Shown piece by piece: positions 10,601-19,315 of a stretch of DNA of 64,000 nt (positions are counted from its first letter, which is position 1; every line of letters begins with the position of its first letter). The stretch is from CAVUCH01 sp963697705 (GTDB taxonomy: Bacteria; Acidobacteriota; Vicinamibacteria; Vicinamibacterales; JAENWD01). The notes under the pieces were generated by a model. It saw only the letters and a program-made list of their open reading frames with translations. It was not told where the DNA came from and did no database searches. A program made the translations under genes and the position numbers. The DNA lies in contig CAVOPA010000005.1 in assembly GCA_963697705.1 (NCBI GenBank), positions 3,602 through 67,601 on the forward strand, read 5' to 3'.

Positions 10601-11558
10601 TTTCGTTTCTTCTCGGCCGTGGTTCCCTGCTCGCGCTCGGTGAAGGCGGTCAGCAGTTCGATCGACGAGGGGCGGCGGACGAGATGCGGAACGGTCAGGA
10701 CGCATACCGGCTGCACACGCACGGCGCGCGCGTGCCCATTCAGTGGCTCGTTGGTGCCGAGGGCTGGGGACTGTACGTCCATCAGCCGCTCGGGACATTC
10801 GACCTCACCGCGCTCCGAGGGTCGCTTCACCGCGTCGACCCTGCTGCCGCTCGACGTCTTCGTTGTCGCCTCCAGCGATCCTGCGGTGCTGCTGCGCGAA
10901 TTCGCGGTCATCACTGGCTATGCGGAGCTGCCCGCACGATGGACCTTCGGATACATGCAGTCCCACCGCACCCTCGCCGGTCCCGAGGAAGTGCTGGGCG
11001 TTGCGCGCACCTTTCGAGAGAAGCGGCTGCCCTGCGACGCCTTGATCTATCTGGGCACCGAGTTCACGCCGTCTGGCTGGAACACACGAAACGGGGAGTT
11101 CACGTGGAACGCGAACAATTTCCCGAATCCGAAAGCCGCCATCGACGCGCTGCACGCGATGCACTACAAGGTCGTCGTCCATACGGTCATCGAAGGACGA
11201 CAGCTCACCGGTGCGGTGGACGATCCGTGCAGAGCGCCCGAGCCGAGCGGCCGTGATGCCGCCGACCGATGGCCCGACCACCGAAGCGTGGGATGCTACT
11301 GGCCGTACCACAAGGCGCTGTTCGACGTCGGTGTCGACGGGTGGTGGCCGGATCAAGGCGACGGGCTCGACGCGCCTTCCCGGCTGGCGCGCATCCGCAT
11401 GTACTGGGAAGGCTCGCGACGCTGGCGACCAGACGAGCGTCCGTTCGCCCTGCACCGCAACGGGTACGCGGGCATGCAGCGGTACGGCGCCTTCCTGTGG
11501 TCCGGGGACGTGTACACGACGTGGGAGACGCTCCGGACCAGGTGGCGGTGGGGATCAA
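7698..11558 (+). repeat. 3,861-bp tandem duplication, copy A
   Basis: Positions 7698-11560 match 11559-15421 at a constant offset of 3,861 bp. It contains one complete GH127/GH146-like gene and a truncated GH31 gene. Relative to copy B it has an inserted base near 10812 and a deleted base near 11538, which cancel. The GH127-type proteins of the two copies differ at three residues that I can see. Confidence 0.95.
7748..10240 (+). CDS. GH127/GH146-like (DUF1680) beta-L-arabinofuranosidase, copy A
   Basis: An 830-residue protein with a membrane-inserting N-terminus (LVSAILLAVVLAVVVLAG), probably an uncleaved anchor or signal. The DUF1680 alpha/alpha-barrel follows, with the characteristic opening PFKHAQDLNVDYV and the zinc/nucleophile residues Glu343-Thr-Cys345 and Cys412-Cys413 (FWCCVGTGMENHGKYG). 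That second motif resembles the GH146 branch more than the minus-strand GH127 next door. The last ~90 residues form a beta-rich C-terminal domain. The TGA overlaps the GTG of the following GH31 gene by four bases (GTGA), suggesting translational coupling. It differs from copy B at three residues (Thr/Ala, Glu/Asp, His/Arg), none in the visible active-site motifs. Substrate is inferred from the family. Confidence 0.9.
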   Translation: MSTVKGGVAGLVSAILLAVVLAVVVLAGHRAPPGAAGLTTFPLSQVRVVDGPFKHAQDLNVDYVRALEPDRLLAPFRVEAGLQPKAPKYPNWESTGLEGHTTGHYLTALAQIWAATGDPEMKRRLDYMVDELAACQRGNGNGYVGGIPGSRQLWKEVAAGTLHVEPFAINGKWVPWYNLHKLFAGLRDAHLIGGSSQARLVLIQLADWADRLASTLSDAQMQEMLGAEQGGMNEVLADVYTLTSDRKYLALAQRFSQRALLEDLERHQDPLTGLHANTQIPKAIGYARIAELGGDPGGLDAARFFWQTVVRRRTVAFGGNSVREHFNPPDDFSSMIESREGPETCNTYNMLRLTERLFRAEPAAEYADFYERALFNHILSTEHPVHGGFVYFTPIRPRHYRVYSQPSQCFWCCVGTGMENHGKYGQFIYAHTGEELYINLFIASALRWPERGLELQQETSFPDEARTRLAFSLQQPQRFTLRVRHPAWAAADGFTIRVNGQPWPERSAPASYVAIARLWQDGDRVDIDLPMRTTIERLPDGSDYVAILHGPIVLAARTGEDHVDGLIAGDGRMAHVSTGPYLPLDSAPMLVGDIATMADRFHPVSGRPLTFTASELIRPAQARDLELVPFFRVHDSRYMIYWRAVPPDQYSAVVSRLAVEEKERLALEARTIDRVTPGEQQPEVEHHVRSDGSTTGATNGRAWREASGWFSYELRLVTTASPGAPPGTQAPPPNATTSTSQEGISARPLALVVTYWAGQHDRQFDILVNDRVIASVALDGSQPDRFIDATYPIPADVVRAAETGLLTVTFAAKPGSRAGAVYDVRLLAVR

Positions 11559-11560
11559 CG
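10237..11560 (+). pseudogene. GH31 glycosidase, 3'-truncated and frameshifted (copy A)
   Basis: It starts at the same GTG as the intact GH31 of copy B, overlapping the GH127-type stop by four bases, and includes the twin-arginine-like signal. One extra base near 10812 and one missing base near 11538 disturb the frame. The sequence then runs into copy B at 11559-11560, fusing to unrelated codons that stop at 11605. The segment keeps the region of the nucleophile (GWWPDQGD) but lacks the acid/base motif (FWGTDIGGF) and everything after it. It cannot encode an active enzyme. Confidence 0.93.
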
Positions 11561-14500
11561 GGCCGTGGCAGGCCGGCGATTGAGCATCGCGATCGAAATG
11601 GGTGACCCATGAGCACTGTCAAAGGGGGAGTCGCAGGCCTCGTGTCGGCCATCCTCCTCGCCGTCGTACTGGCCGTCGTGGTCCTGGCGGGCCACCGCGC
11701 ACCGCCGGGAGCTGCAGGCCTGACGACGTTTCCACTGTCGCAAGTCCGCGTCGTCGATGGTCCCTTCAAGCACGCGCAGGATTTGAACGTCGACTACGTG
11801 CGCGCGCTCGAGCCTGATCGCCTGCTCGCGCCGTTCCGGGTCGAAGCCGGCCTTCAACCGAAGGCCCCCAAGTATCCGAACTGGGAGAGCACGGGGCTCG
11901 AGGGACACACAACGGGCCATTACCTGACGGCCCTGGCGCAGATCTGGGCCGCTACCGGCGATCCGGAGATGAAGCGGCGGCTCGACTACATGGTCGACGA
12001 GCTCGCAGCGTGCCAGCGCGGCAACGGCAACGGTTACGTCGGCGGCATTCCGGGGAGCCGGCAGCTGTGGAAGGAGGTCGCCGCGGGCACACTTCACGTC
12101 GAGCCGTTCGCGATCAACGGCAAATGGGTGCCTTGGTACAACCTGCACAAGCTGTTCGCCGGGCTGCGTGATGCCCATCTGATCGGCGGGAGCTCGCAGG
12201 CGCGACTGGTCCTCATTCAGCTGGCCGACTGGGCCGATCGACTCGCCTCGACGCTGTCCGATGCGCAGATGCAGGAGATGCTCGGGGCCGAGCAGGGCGG
12301 GATGAACGAGGTGCTCGCGGACGTGTACGCCCTCACCAGCGACCGCAAGTACCTCGCGCTCGCTCAACGGTTCTCGCAGCGCGCGCTGCTGGAGGATCTC
12401 GAACGCCACCAGGACCCGCTCACCGGGCTGCACGCCAACACGCAGATTCCAAAGGCGATCGGGTACGCGCGCATCGCGGAGCTCGGCGGCGATCCGGGCG
12501 GTCTGGACGCCGCGAGGTTCTTCTGGCAGACGGTGGTGAGACGACGGACGGTTGCGTTCGGCGGCAACAGCGTCCGCGAGCACTTCAACCCTCCCGACGA
12601 TTTCTCCTCGATGATCGAGTCCCGTGAGGGACCGGAGACCTGCAACACCTACAACATGCTCCGGCTGACGGAGCGGCTGTTTCGGGCCGAACCAGCCGCC
12701 GAGTACGCGGACTTCTACGAACGGGCGCTGTTCAACCACATCCTGTCCACCGAGCACCCCGTGCACGGTGGCTTCGTGTACTTCACGCCGATCCGCCCGC
12801 GACACTACCGCGTGTACTCGCAGCCGTCACAGTGCTTCTGGTGCTGCGTCGGCACAGGGATGGAGAATCACGGCAAGTACGGTCAGTTCATCTACGCGCA
12901 TACGGGCGAAGATCTGTACATCAACCTGTTCATCGCGTCGGCACTCCGCTGGCCCGAACGCGGCCTCGAGCTCCAGCAAGAGACGAGCTTTCCGGACGAG
13001 GCGCGCACCCGGTTGGCGTTCTCGCTGCAACAGCCGCAACGCTTCACCCTGCGAGTGAGACATCCGGCATGGGCGGCAGCCGACGGGTTCACGATTCGTG
13101 TCAACGGTCAGCCGTGGCCCGAGCGCTCCGCACCAGCCTCGTATGTCGCGATCGCGAGACTGTGGCAGGACGGCGACCGCGTGGACATCGACCTGCCGAT
13201 GCGAACGACGATCGAGCGGCTGCCGGATGGGTCCGATTACGTCGCGATTCTGCACGGGCCGATCGTGCTCGCGGCCAGGACAGGCGAAGACCACGTCGAC
13301 GGGTTGATTGCCGGGGACGGCCGCATGGCGCATGTATCGACCGGCCCGTACCTACCGCTCGACAGCGCGCCGATGCTGGTCGGCGACATCGCGACAATGG
13401 CCGATCGCTTCCGCCCGGTATCCGGCCGTCCACTGACCTTTACCGCGTCCGAGCTCATTCGTCCGGCGCAGGCGCGCGATCTGGAGCTCGTTCCGTTCTT
13501 TCGCGTGCACGACAGCCGTTACATGATCTACTGGCGTGCCGTTCCTCCGGACCAGTACAGCGCGGTCGTCTCCCGTCTGGCGGTCGAGGAAAAGGAGCGG
13601 CTTGCGCTCGAGGCCCGAACGATTGATCGCGTGACGCCGGGCGAGCAGCAGCCGGAAGTCGAGCATCACGTTCGGAGCGACGGTTCGACGACCGGCGCGA
13701 CTAACGGTCGCGCCTGGCGTGAGGCGAGCGGGTGGTTCAGCTACGAACTCAGGCTCGTCACCACTGCGTCGCCAGGTGCTCCGCCCGGCACTCAGGCGCC
13801 CCCGCCGAACGCGACAACTTCCACCTCACAGGAGGGCATCAGCGCTCGCCCGCTCGCCCTGGTCGTCACATATTGGGCAGGCCAGCACGATCGGCAATTC
13901 GACATCCTGGTGAACGATCGGGTGATTGCGTCGGTGGCGCTCGATGGGTCGCAGCCGGATCGCTTCATCGATGCAACGTATCCGATACCAGCCGACGTCG
14001 TGCGCGCAGCCGAGACTGGCCTGCTGACCGTCACGTTCGCAGCGAAGCCTGGTTCGCGTGCGGGCGCGGTCTACGACGTGCGGCTGCTCGCTGTCCGGTG
14101 AACGACGTGGAGCTCACCCGGCGCGCGCTGCTCCAGGGTGCGGCTTTGACCGCAGGCGCACTCGTCCGGCCCGACCACGCGCGCTTTGCCATCGCTGCGC
14201 AGGCCGTCAGCACGGTGACGGTCCGCATCACCTTTCTGCCGCCCGCGACAGCAGGACGGGAAGACGCGTCCATATCGCTGGTTCCCGAAGACGGAGCCCT
14301 GGTGCGGCGCGACTGGCCGCGGCTTCCGGTGACGCGCGGCGCACCAGGCTCCCACGTGTCGGGGGACGTTCGGCTGCACGTCGCCGAGGATCTCGCAGTC
14401 AGCGTCACTGCAGACGGCCGCGTCGTCCAGCAGCTGCGCGCGGACCTCGCCGCCAACTCCCTTTCGTTTCTTCTCGGCCGTGGTTCCCTGCTCGCGCTCG

Positions 14501-15419
14501 GTGAAGGCGGTCAGCAGTTCGATCGACGAGGGGCGGCGGACGAGATGCGGAACGGTCAGGACGCATACCGGCTGCACACGCACGGCGCGCGCGTGCCCAT
14601 TCAGTGGCTCGTTGGTGCCGAGGGCTGGGGACTGTACGTCCATCAGCCGCTCGGGGCATTCGACCTCACCGGCTCCGAGGGCCGATTCACCGCGTCCACC
14701 CTGCTGCCGCTCGACGTCTTCGTCGTCGGCTCCAGCGATCCTGCGGTGCTGCTCCGCGAATTCGCGGTCATCACTGGCTATGCGGAGCTGCCCGCACGAT
14801 GGACCTTCGGATACATGCAGTCCCACCGCACCCTCGCCGGTCCCGAGGAAGTGCTGGGCGTTGCGCGCACCTTTCGAGAGAAGCGGCTGCCCTGCGACGC
14901 CTTGATCTATCTGGGCACCGAGTTCACGCCGTCCGGCTGGAACACACGAAACGGGGAGTTCACGTGGAACGCGAACAATTTCCCCGATCCGAAAGCCGCC
15001 ATCGACGCGCTGCACGCGATGCACTACAAGGTCGTCGTCCATACGGTCATCGAAGGACGACAGCTCACCGGTGCGGTGGACGATCCGTGCGGAGCGCCCG
15101 AGCCGAGCGGCCGTGATGCCGCCGACCGATGGCCCGACCACCGGAGCGTCGGATGCTACTGGCCGTACCACAAGGCGCTGTTCGACGTCGGTGTCGATGG
15201 GTGGTGGCCCGATCAAGGCGACGGGCTCGACGCGCCCTCCCGGCTGTCGCGCATCCGCATGTACTGGGAGGGCTCGCGGCGCTGGCGACCAGACCAGCGT
15301 CCGTTCGCCCTGCACCGCAACGGGTACGCGGGCATGCAGCGGTACGGCGCCTTCCTGTGGTCCGGGGACGTGTACACGACGTGGGAGACGCTCCGCACCC
15401 AGGTGGCGGTGGGGATCAA
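11559..15419 (+). repeat. 3,861-bp tandem duplication, copy B
   Basis: This is the right-hand copy. Its left end joins truncated GH31 sequence (GGGGATCAAC) to the sequence that precedes the GH127/GH146-like gene (GGGCCGTGG). Only about two bases (CG) are shared by both parental sequences at the joint. At its right end the sequence continues into the complete GH31 gene. The joint therefore marks an illegitimate exchange, not recombination between long repeats. Confidence 0.95.
11609..14101 (+). CDS. GH127/GH146-like (DUF1680) beta-L-arabinofuranosidase, copy B
   Basis: 830 residues, almost identical to copy A (7748-10240), with the same N-terminal hydrophobic segment, ETC and CC active-site residues and C-terminal beta domain. 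It is followed by the only complete GH31 gene with a GTGA stop/start overlap, so this copy is the likely ancestral gene pair. Its upstream region is the inside of the truncated GH31, so any promoter must lie within the ~50 bp carried along by the duplication or come from read-through. The family is certain; exact sugar specificity is not. Confidence 0.9.
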   Translation: MSTVKGGVAGLVSAILLAVVLAVVVLAGHRAPPGAAGLTTFPLSQVRVVDGPFKHAQDLNVDYVRALEPDRLLAPFRVEAGLQPKAPKYPNWESTGLEGHTTGHYLTALAQIWAATGDPEMKRRLDYMVDELAACQRGNGNGYVGGIPGSRQLWKEVAAGTLHVEPFAINGKWVPWYNLHKLFAGLRDAHLIGGSSQARLVLIQLADWADRLASTLSDAQMQEMLGAEQGGMNEVLADVYALTSDRKYLALAQRFSQRALLEDLERHQDPLTGLHANTQIPKAIGYARIAELGGDPGGLDAARFFWQTVVRRRTVAFGGNSVREHFNPPDDFSSMIESREGPETCNTYNMLRLTERLFRAEPAAEYADFYERALFNHILSTEHPVHGGFVYFTPIRPRHYRVYSQPSQCFWCCVGTGMENHGKYGQFIYAHTGEDLYINLFIASALRWPERGLELQQETSFPDEARTRLAFSLQQPQRFTLRVRHPAWAAADGFTIRVNGQPWPERSAPASYVAIARLWQDGDRVDIDLPMRTTIERLPDGSDYVAILHGPIVLAARTGEDHVDGLIAGDGRMAHVSTGPYLPLDSAPMLVGDIATMADRFRPVSGRPLTFTASELIRPAQARDLELVPFFRVHDSRYMIYWRAVPPDQYSAVVSRLAVEEKERLALEARTIDRVTPGEQQPEVEHHVRSDGSTTGATNGRAWREASGWFSYELRLVTTASPGAPPGTQAPPPNATTSTSQEGISARPLALVVTYWAGQHDRQFDILVNDRVIASVALDGSQPDRFIDATYPIPADVVRAAETGLLTVTFAAKPGSRAGAVYDVRLLAVR

Positions 15420-16329
15420 CGCCGGCCTGTCAGGCATGCCGTTCTGGGGTACGGACATCGGCGGGTTCGTCCCTACCGCCGAATACACGGGCGAGCTGCA
15501 TGTACGCTGGTTCCAGTTCGGCGCCTTCTGTCCGCTCTTCCGCGCACATGGCCGCGACTGGCACCTGCGGCTGCCCTGGGGCTGGAACACCGGCGAGCTC
15601 GGGCCCGTGGAGGTCGAGGGCTACGCCGGCGGTGCGGCCAACCCCGATTCGCGCGAGCTGCACAACCCGTCAGTCGAGCCCATCTGCCGGAAGTACCTCG
15701 AGCTCCGCTATCGCATGCTCCCGTACATCTACACCGCGGCACGCACCTGTTGCGATACGGGACTCCCGATGATTCGCGCGATCTGGGTGCATCAGCCCGA
15801 CGACCCACAGGCCGGCGCCATTGGCGATCAGTATTTCTGGGGACGAGACGTCCTGGTTGCGCCAGTCCTCGAACCGGGCGCTACCAACCGACGGCTCTAC
15901 CTGCCGCGTGGCACCTGGATCGACTTCTGGTCGGAGGCGCCCTTGGACGGTGGTCGATGGATCGATCGACCCGTCGATCTCGATACCATCCCGCTGTTCG
16001 TGCGTGCCGGCGCGGTCATCCCGTTCGATCCGCTCCGGCAGCATACGAGCGAACGTGTCGAGGGTCCGCTCACGCTGGTGGTGTATCCGGGCGCTGACGG
16101 CACGTCGGACGTCTACGAGGACGACGGGGTGAGCTTCGAGCACAAACGAGGGAACTACATGCGTCTGGTGGCTCAGTGGGAGGAACGTCGCGGCACGCTG
16201 CGACTCTCGCTCGCGCCAGGCTCACGGCTGGTCGGCACAGCTGTTCGGTTGATCGATATTCGTCGGTCCGGCCACACCCGCACCGAGTCGGTGCGCTTCG
16301 ATGGATCGCCCACCGTCATCAGACTGTGA
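14098..16329 (+). CDS. GH31 alpha-glycosidase (alpha-xylosidase/alpha-glucosidase type), complete
   Basis: 743 residues from a GTG that overlaps the preceding TGA (GTGA). The N-terminus carries a twin-arginine-like signal (TRRALLQGAALTAGALV), so it is exported folded. The GH31 barrel shows the nucleophile Asp372 in GWWPDQGD and the acid/base Asp453 in FWGTDIGGF, followed by RAHGRDWHLRLPWGW. A C-terminal beta domain carries VYEDDGVSFEHKRG. The open frame extends upstream, but the coupled GTG and the signal sequence decide the start. Pairing with an arabinofuranosidase suggests joint removal of side chains from hemicellulose or a glycoconjugate (inference). The 5' half exists as a decayed copy at 10237-11560. 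Confidence 0.92.
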   Translation: MNDVELTRRALLQGAALTAGALVRPDHARFAIAAQAVSTVTVRITFLPPATAGREDASISLVPEDGALVRRDWPRLPVTRGAPGSHVSGDVRLHVAEDLAVSVTADGRVVQQLRADLAANSLSFLLGRGSLLALGEGGQQFDRRGAADEMRNGQDAYRLHTHGARVPIQWLVGAEGWGLYVHQPLGAFDLTGSEGRFTASTLLPLDVFVVGSSDPAVLLREFAVITGYAELPARWTFGYMQSHRTLAGPEEVLGVARTFREKRLPCDALIYLGTEFTPSGWNTRNGEFTWNANNFPDPKAAIDALHAMHYKVVVHTVIEGRQLTGAVDDPCGAPEPSGRDAADRWPDHRSVGCYWPYHKALFDVGVDGWWPDQGDGLDAPSRLSRIRMYWEGSRRWRPDQRPFALHRNGYAGMQRYGAFLWSGDVYTTWETLRTQVAVGINAGLSGMPFWGTDIGGFVPTAEYTGELHVRWFQFGAFCPLFRAHGRDWHLRLPWGWNTGELGPVEVEGYAGGAANPDSRELHNPSVEPICRKYLELRYRMLPYIYTAARTCCDTGLPMIRAIWVHQPDDPQAGAIGDQYFWGRDVLVAPVLEPGATNRRLYLPRGTWIDFWSEAPLDGGRWIDRPVDLDTIPLFVRAGAVIPFDPLRQHTSERVEGPLTLVVYPGADGTSDVYEDDGVSFEHKRGNYMRLVAQWEERRGTLRLSLAPGSRLVGTAVRLIDIRRSGHTRTESVRFDGSPTVIRL

Positions 16330-16384
16330 TTCGCAAAAGGGCATCGCGAGCGCCGAGATCGACGCCCCCCGACGGCCGGAGTGG

Positions 16385-16486
16385 GCGCGCGCTGGCGCGG
16401 TCACTCGATCCCTGGAAACCACTTCACCGCGTTGTCGTGATACAGCTTTCGCCGAGGTGCGCGCCCACGACCTTCAGGTTCGGGTG
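16385..16486 (-). pseudogene. internally deleted copy of the 3' end of the amidohydrolase gene
   Basis: 16385-16452 matches 20403-20470 and 16453-16486 matches 20784-20817, in the same orientation, with 313 bp missing between. On the minus strand it still encodes the last residues (RKLYHDNAVKWFPGIE) and NLKVVGAHLG of the amidohydrolase at 20419. There is no start and no other domain. It is a duplication relic lying about 4 kb from the intact gene. Confidence 0.88.
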
Positions 16487-16711
16487 GTACGGCCATCGGA
16501 CGGCCAACCTCGCCGGCCTGCTGTCTTCGTGTGTTTCGTGTGCTTCGTGTGACGCCCAACGGCCGGCAGTCACCAGGACGTAACCGCACCGGGCCGCAGT
16601 CAAAACCCTTTCGGATCGCGCCGACACGTCATCGCTGCCTTGGGAGTGGCATCAGGCTTGAACACATGAGCCATCGGTAGCGGGCTCATCCGCCACCGGG
16701 GAGGAGACATC
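16487..16711. other. gene-free stretch
   Basis: About 225 bp between the amidohydrolase relic and the small membrane protein. It contains a short run of TTCGTGTG words near 16518-16550 and nothing that codes convincingly. The ribosome-binding site of the next gene (GGAGGAGA) lies at its right end. Confidence 0.5.
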
Positions 16712-16936
16712 ATGCGCGCGTCGCTGGTAGCCGGGATCGTCTTGATCGTGCTCGGGGCGGTGGTGTTCGCCTACGGCGGGTTTTCGTACACAAAGCGCGA
16801 GAAGGTGATCGACATCGGTCCGATCGAGGCGACTGCGAGGAGGCGGCAGCACGTCTCTCTCCCACCGATCCTCGGCGGAGCTGCGGTTCTGGGCGGAATA
16901 GTGCTGATCGTCGCGGACAGTCGCAGGCGGCGCTGA
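16712..16936 (+). CDS. small membrane protein, DUF3185-like
   Basis: 74 residues with two membrane helices (LVAGIVLIVLGAVVFAYGGF and ILGGAAVLGGIVLIVAD) separated by a charged and polar loop (YTKREKVIDIGPIEAT), ending in RRRR. The arrangement, including the KVIDIGP motif, is that of the DUF3185 family of unknown function. A strong ribosome-binding site (GGAGGAGA) lies about seven bases before the ATG. It has no obvious functional partner; both neighbouring segments are relics. Confidence 0.8.
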   Translation: MRASLVAGIVLIVLGAVVFAYGGFSYTKREKVIDIGPIEATARRRQHVSLPPILGGAAVLGGIVLIVADSRRRR

Positions 16937-17387
16937 CGCGCGCGATGCCGCGCCGCGATTCCCGACAAGGGCCCACCGGATCGACCGCCCGATTGCGCGA
17001 GAGCCAGGCTGCGCCTGCATTCGCGGCCACCTGCCGCCCGCAGCACTCGAGACCATCCCTTTGAGCATCGGGGGTACGCCTGCGTCCTGATTGCCGCGCT
17101 CGTGATCGCCACCATCGTCCTGGCGCGGATGAGGCGCGACGAACGACTGCTCACCGGAAGTTCTCGATCAACGTCAGGTCCACCCTGAGTCGCAGCGTGG
17201 TCACGCCGAGCCGCCGACGAGCTGACAGAGTGGCTCGAACAGAACGGACGGCCCGTCGCGGAGAACAGCTGTGTGGAGTGTGCCGCTGATGTCGCCCTGG
17301 ATGGCGACATCAGCTGTCGGTGCGGGACGCAGGGGGGAGTCGGCAATTGCGAAGGCGTAACCACCAGGAAACGCCCCGGCCTCGCCG
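16937..17387. other. gene-free stretch with short relics
   Basis: No complete gene. 17050-17149 reads on the plus strand as a hydrophobic segment with a charged end (CVLIAALVIATIVLARMRRD), which looks like the tail of a lost membrane protein. 17144-17204 is a relic of a PD40 gene tail (listed separately). 17270-17330 contains short self-complementary text around GGCGACATCAGC. Confidence 0.5.
17144..17204 (-). repeat. relic of a PD40-gene 3' end, copy 1 of a direct repeat
   Basis: This 61-bp stretch matches 19990-20051 with a handful of differences. On the minus strand it resembles the end of kinase/PD40 and winged-helix/PD40 genes, which finish in DLMLIENFR then a stop (compare 41930-41956). 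The two copies lie in the same orientation and flank the winged-helix/TPR gene and the small secreted protein gene. Confidence 0.7.
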
Positions 17388-19307
17388 TCACTGCGGCAGC
17401 TTCATCCGGTTCACGAGGCGTATGAAACGAGGGTCCTCGCGCAGCGGGTCCCATTTCGGGTCGACGCCGAGAAAGACCATGTGCACGTCACGCTCATCGT
17501 AGGCCCGTTCGAGCCACCGCAGCGCCTCGTTTGAGTCTCCAAGTCCCTGATACACGAGCGCGCGGTACAACGGAGGGACGTACCTGGTCTGCGCGATGGT
17601 TTCGAGCTCACGCAGGCGCTCACGAGCCTCACCGGGCCTGCCCGACACGCCGTACGTGTAGCCCGCGAGGGCGATTCCCTCTGAACTGGCGCCAGAGCCT
17701 TCGGTCGCGTTCTTGAAAGACCGGATCGCCGGCTCGTACTGCCCGCTGCTCGCCTGGATCTTCCCGAGCGTGATCTGTGCGACCCAGTAGTGTGGCTCGA
17801 GTTCCAGAGCACGCCGGATGCCCTCCGCCGCGATGTCGTAATGGCGGGCCTGGTACTCGAAGTGCGCTTTCAGGACCTCGCCATACACGGACACGGGATC
17901 GACGCGCAAGGCGGCATCGGCTTCGCGCAGCGCTTCGTCATGCCGGCCCAGATCGGACAGAAGGTGCCCATACCCGATGTGCGCGAAGGCGAGATTCGGG
18001 TCGACCGCGAGCGCTTGGCGGAACTTCTGTTCAGCGTCCGTCCACACCCACTCGTGCCAGAGCGCAACCCAGCCCAGGACAGCATGCGCGTCGGCCAATT
18101 GCGGATCGAGTCTGATGGCGTCGAGCGCTGCCTGTCGCGCTTTCGGGAAGGCATCGCCTGGTGGAACGTCGCTCGTAATGGGCAGGCTGTTGTAGCAGTT
18201 GGCCAGACCGGCGTAAGCACGGGCGTACCCTGGATCTCGCCGAATGGCGTCGTCAAAATATCCAATCGCCTTCAGGATCGACTCGCGCTTCAGCTGGAGG
18301 GAGAAGACGCGGCCCCGGAGATATGACTCGTAGGCGCGCGGATTGTCCGTATCCCGCTTCGCCAGCCGGCGGCGGTCGTCTCCGGACAGCTGGAGAGCCA
18401 ATCCATCCGCGATTTGCCCGGCGATTGAATCCTGAAGCGCGAACAACTCGGTCTGCTGTTCGTCGAACTGACCGGCCCACAGTTGCGTGCCGTCAGCCAC
18501 CCCGATGAGGTGGGCCGTGATCCGCACGCGCTCGCCGGATTTCTGAATCTGAGCATCGACGACCGCGTCGACGCCCAGCTCACGGCCGACAGCGACGGGA
18601 TCGCGATCAGGTGCTCGGTACCTGCGAACGGCACTGAGGGGCCGGACAGAGATTCCCTTGATCGTGCTCAGCTTTGCGATCAGCGTGTCCGACATGCCCA
18701 GTTGCAGTGTCTCGTCAGTCGACGCATTCGTCAGCGGCTTGAACGGGAGCACGGCCACAGTCCTGGGCAATCTACGGATTCCTTGATGCCCCGACGACCG
18801 ACCGAAGAAGGCAGCGCTCAGGACGATGGCAGCCATCAAAGCCAGGAGAGAAACCGTCTCGGAACGGGAGGACCGTCGAACGGACATCGGATCACGGACG
18901 GTCTCTGAGGCGGGCTCGACGACTCGCGCAGCTGGTACCTCAGCCGGTTCTGCAGCGCCGACGACGACCGCCGACGGCGGCGTTCTCATCTCGGCGACAA
19001 ACTGATATCCCTGCCCCGGCAGGGTCATGACGTAACGGTTCTCACCCCGCGCTTCCCCCAGCACTCGCCGAAGTGTCGAGACGTTCTGGTTGAGGTTGTT
19101 CTCCTCGACAAACGTATCCGGCCAGACCTCCCGCATCAGTTCGTCTTTGCCGACCACACACCCATGGTGACGCACCAGGCACAACAGCGTGGCGAACACG
19201 CGAGGCGTCAGCGTGACGGTCGCGCCGTCCTTCAGCAGCACGCGCCGCGCGACATCTATCTGAAATGGCCCGAATGCGTAGGTGGCGGGCGGCAATGGCT
19301 TGTCCAT
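17388..19307 (-). CDS. winged-helix (OmpR/CadC-type) transmembrane regulator with TolB-like and TPR domains
   Basis: 639 residues. Residues ~10-107 form an OmpR/PhoB-type winged helix (recognition region NLNQNVSTLRRVLGE, C-terminal wing RYVMTLPGQGYQFVAE). A membrane helix lies at ~151-169 (TVSLLALMAAIVLSAAFFG). Residues ~183-310 form a TolB/adenylate-cyclase-associated domain (TVAVLPFKPLT ... LWAGQFDEQ), and the rest is TPR repeats up to the stop. The layout is that of CadC-like one-component regulators that bind DNA while anchored in the membrane. Three TTCAG repeats at 10-bp spacing lie just upstream of its start (19316-19340) and are a candidate binding site. It is divergent from the secreted protein gene at 19421. 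The frame is intact, unlike its PD40 relatives. Confidence 0.9.
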   Translation of the reverse strand: MDKPLPPATYAFGPFQIDVARRVLLKDGATVTLTPRVFATLLCLVRHHGCVVGKDELMREVWPDTFVEENNLNQNVSTLRRVLGEARGENRYVMTLPGQGYQFVAEMRTPPSAVVVGAAEPAEVPAARVVEPASETVRDPMSVRRSSRSETVSLLALMAAIVLSAAFFGRSSGHQGIRRLPRTVAVLPFKPLTNASTDETLQLGMSDTLIAKLSTIKGISVRPLSAVRRYRAPDRDPVAVGRELGVDAVVDAQIQKSGERVRITAHLIGVADGTQLWAGQFDEQQTELFALQDSIAGQIADGLALQLSGDDRRRLAKRDTDNPRAYESYLRGRVFSLQLKRESILKAIGYFDDAIRRDPGYARAYAGLANCYNSLPITSDVPPGDAFPKARQAALDAIRLDPQLADAHAVLGWVALWHEWVWTDAEQKFRQALAVDPNLAFAHIGYGHLLSDLGRHDEALREADAALRVDPVSVYGEVLKAHFEYQARHYDIAAEGIRRALELEPHYWVAQITLGKIQASSGQYEPAIRSFKNATEGSGASSEGIALAGYTYGVSGRPGEARERLRELETIAQTRYVPPLYRALVYQGLGDSNEALRWLERAYDERDVHMVFLGVDPKWDPLREDPRFIRLVNRMKLPQ

Positions 19308-19315
19308 CGGGTCAA

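Noticed and set aside
5558..16329. A complete polysaccharide utilisation locus with SusC/SusD pair
   Set aside because: The receptor is Oar-like with a carboxypeptidase-regulatory-like domain, and no SusD-like lipoprotein or hybrid two-component sensor is present.
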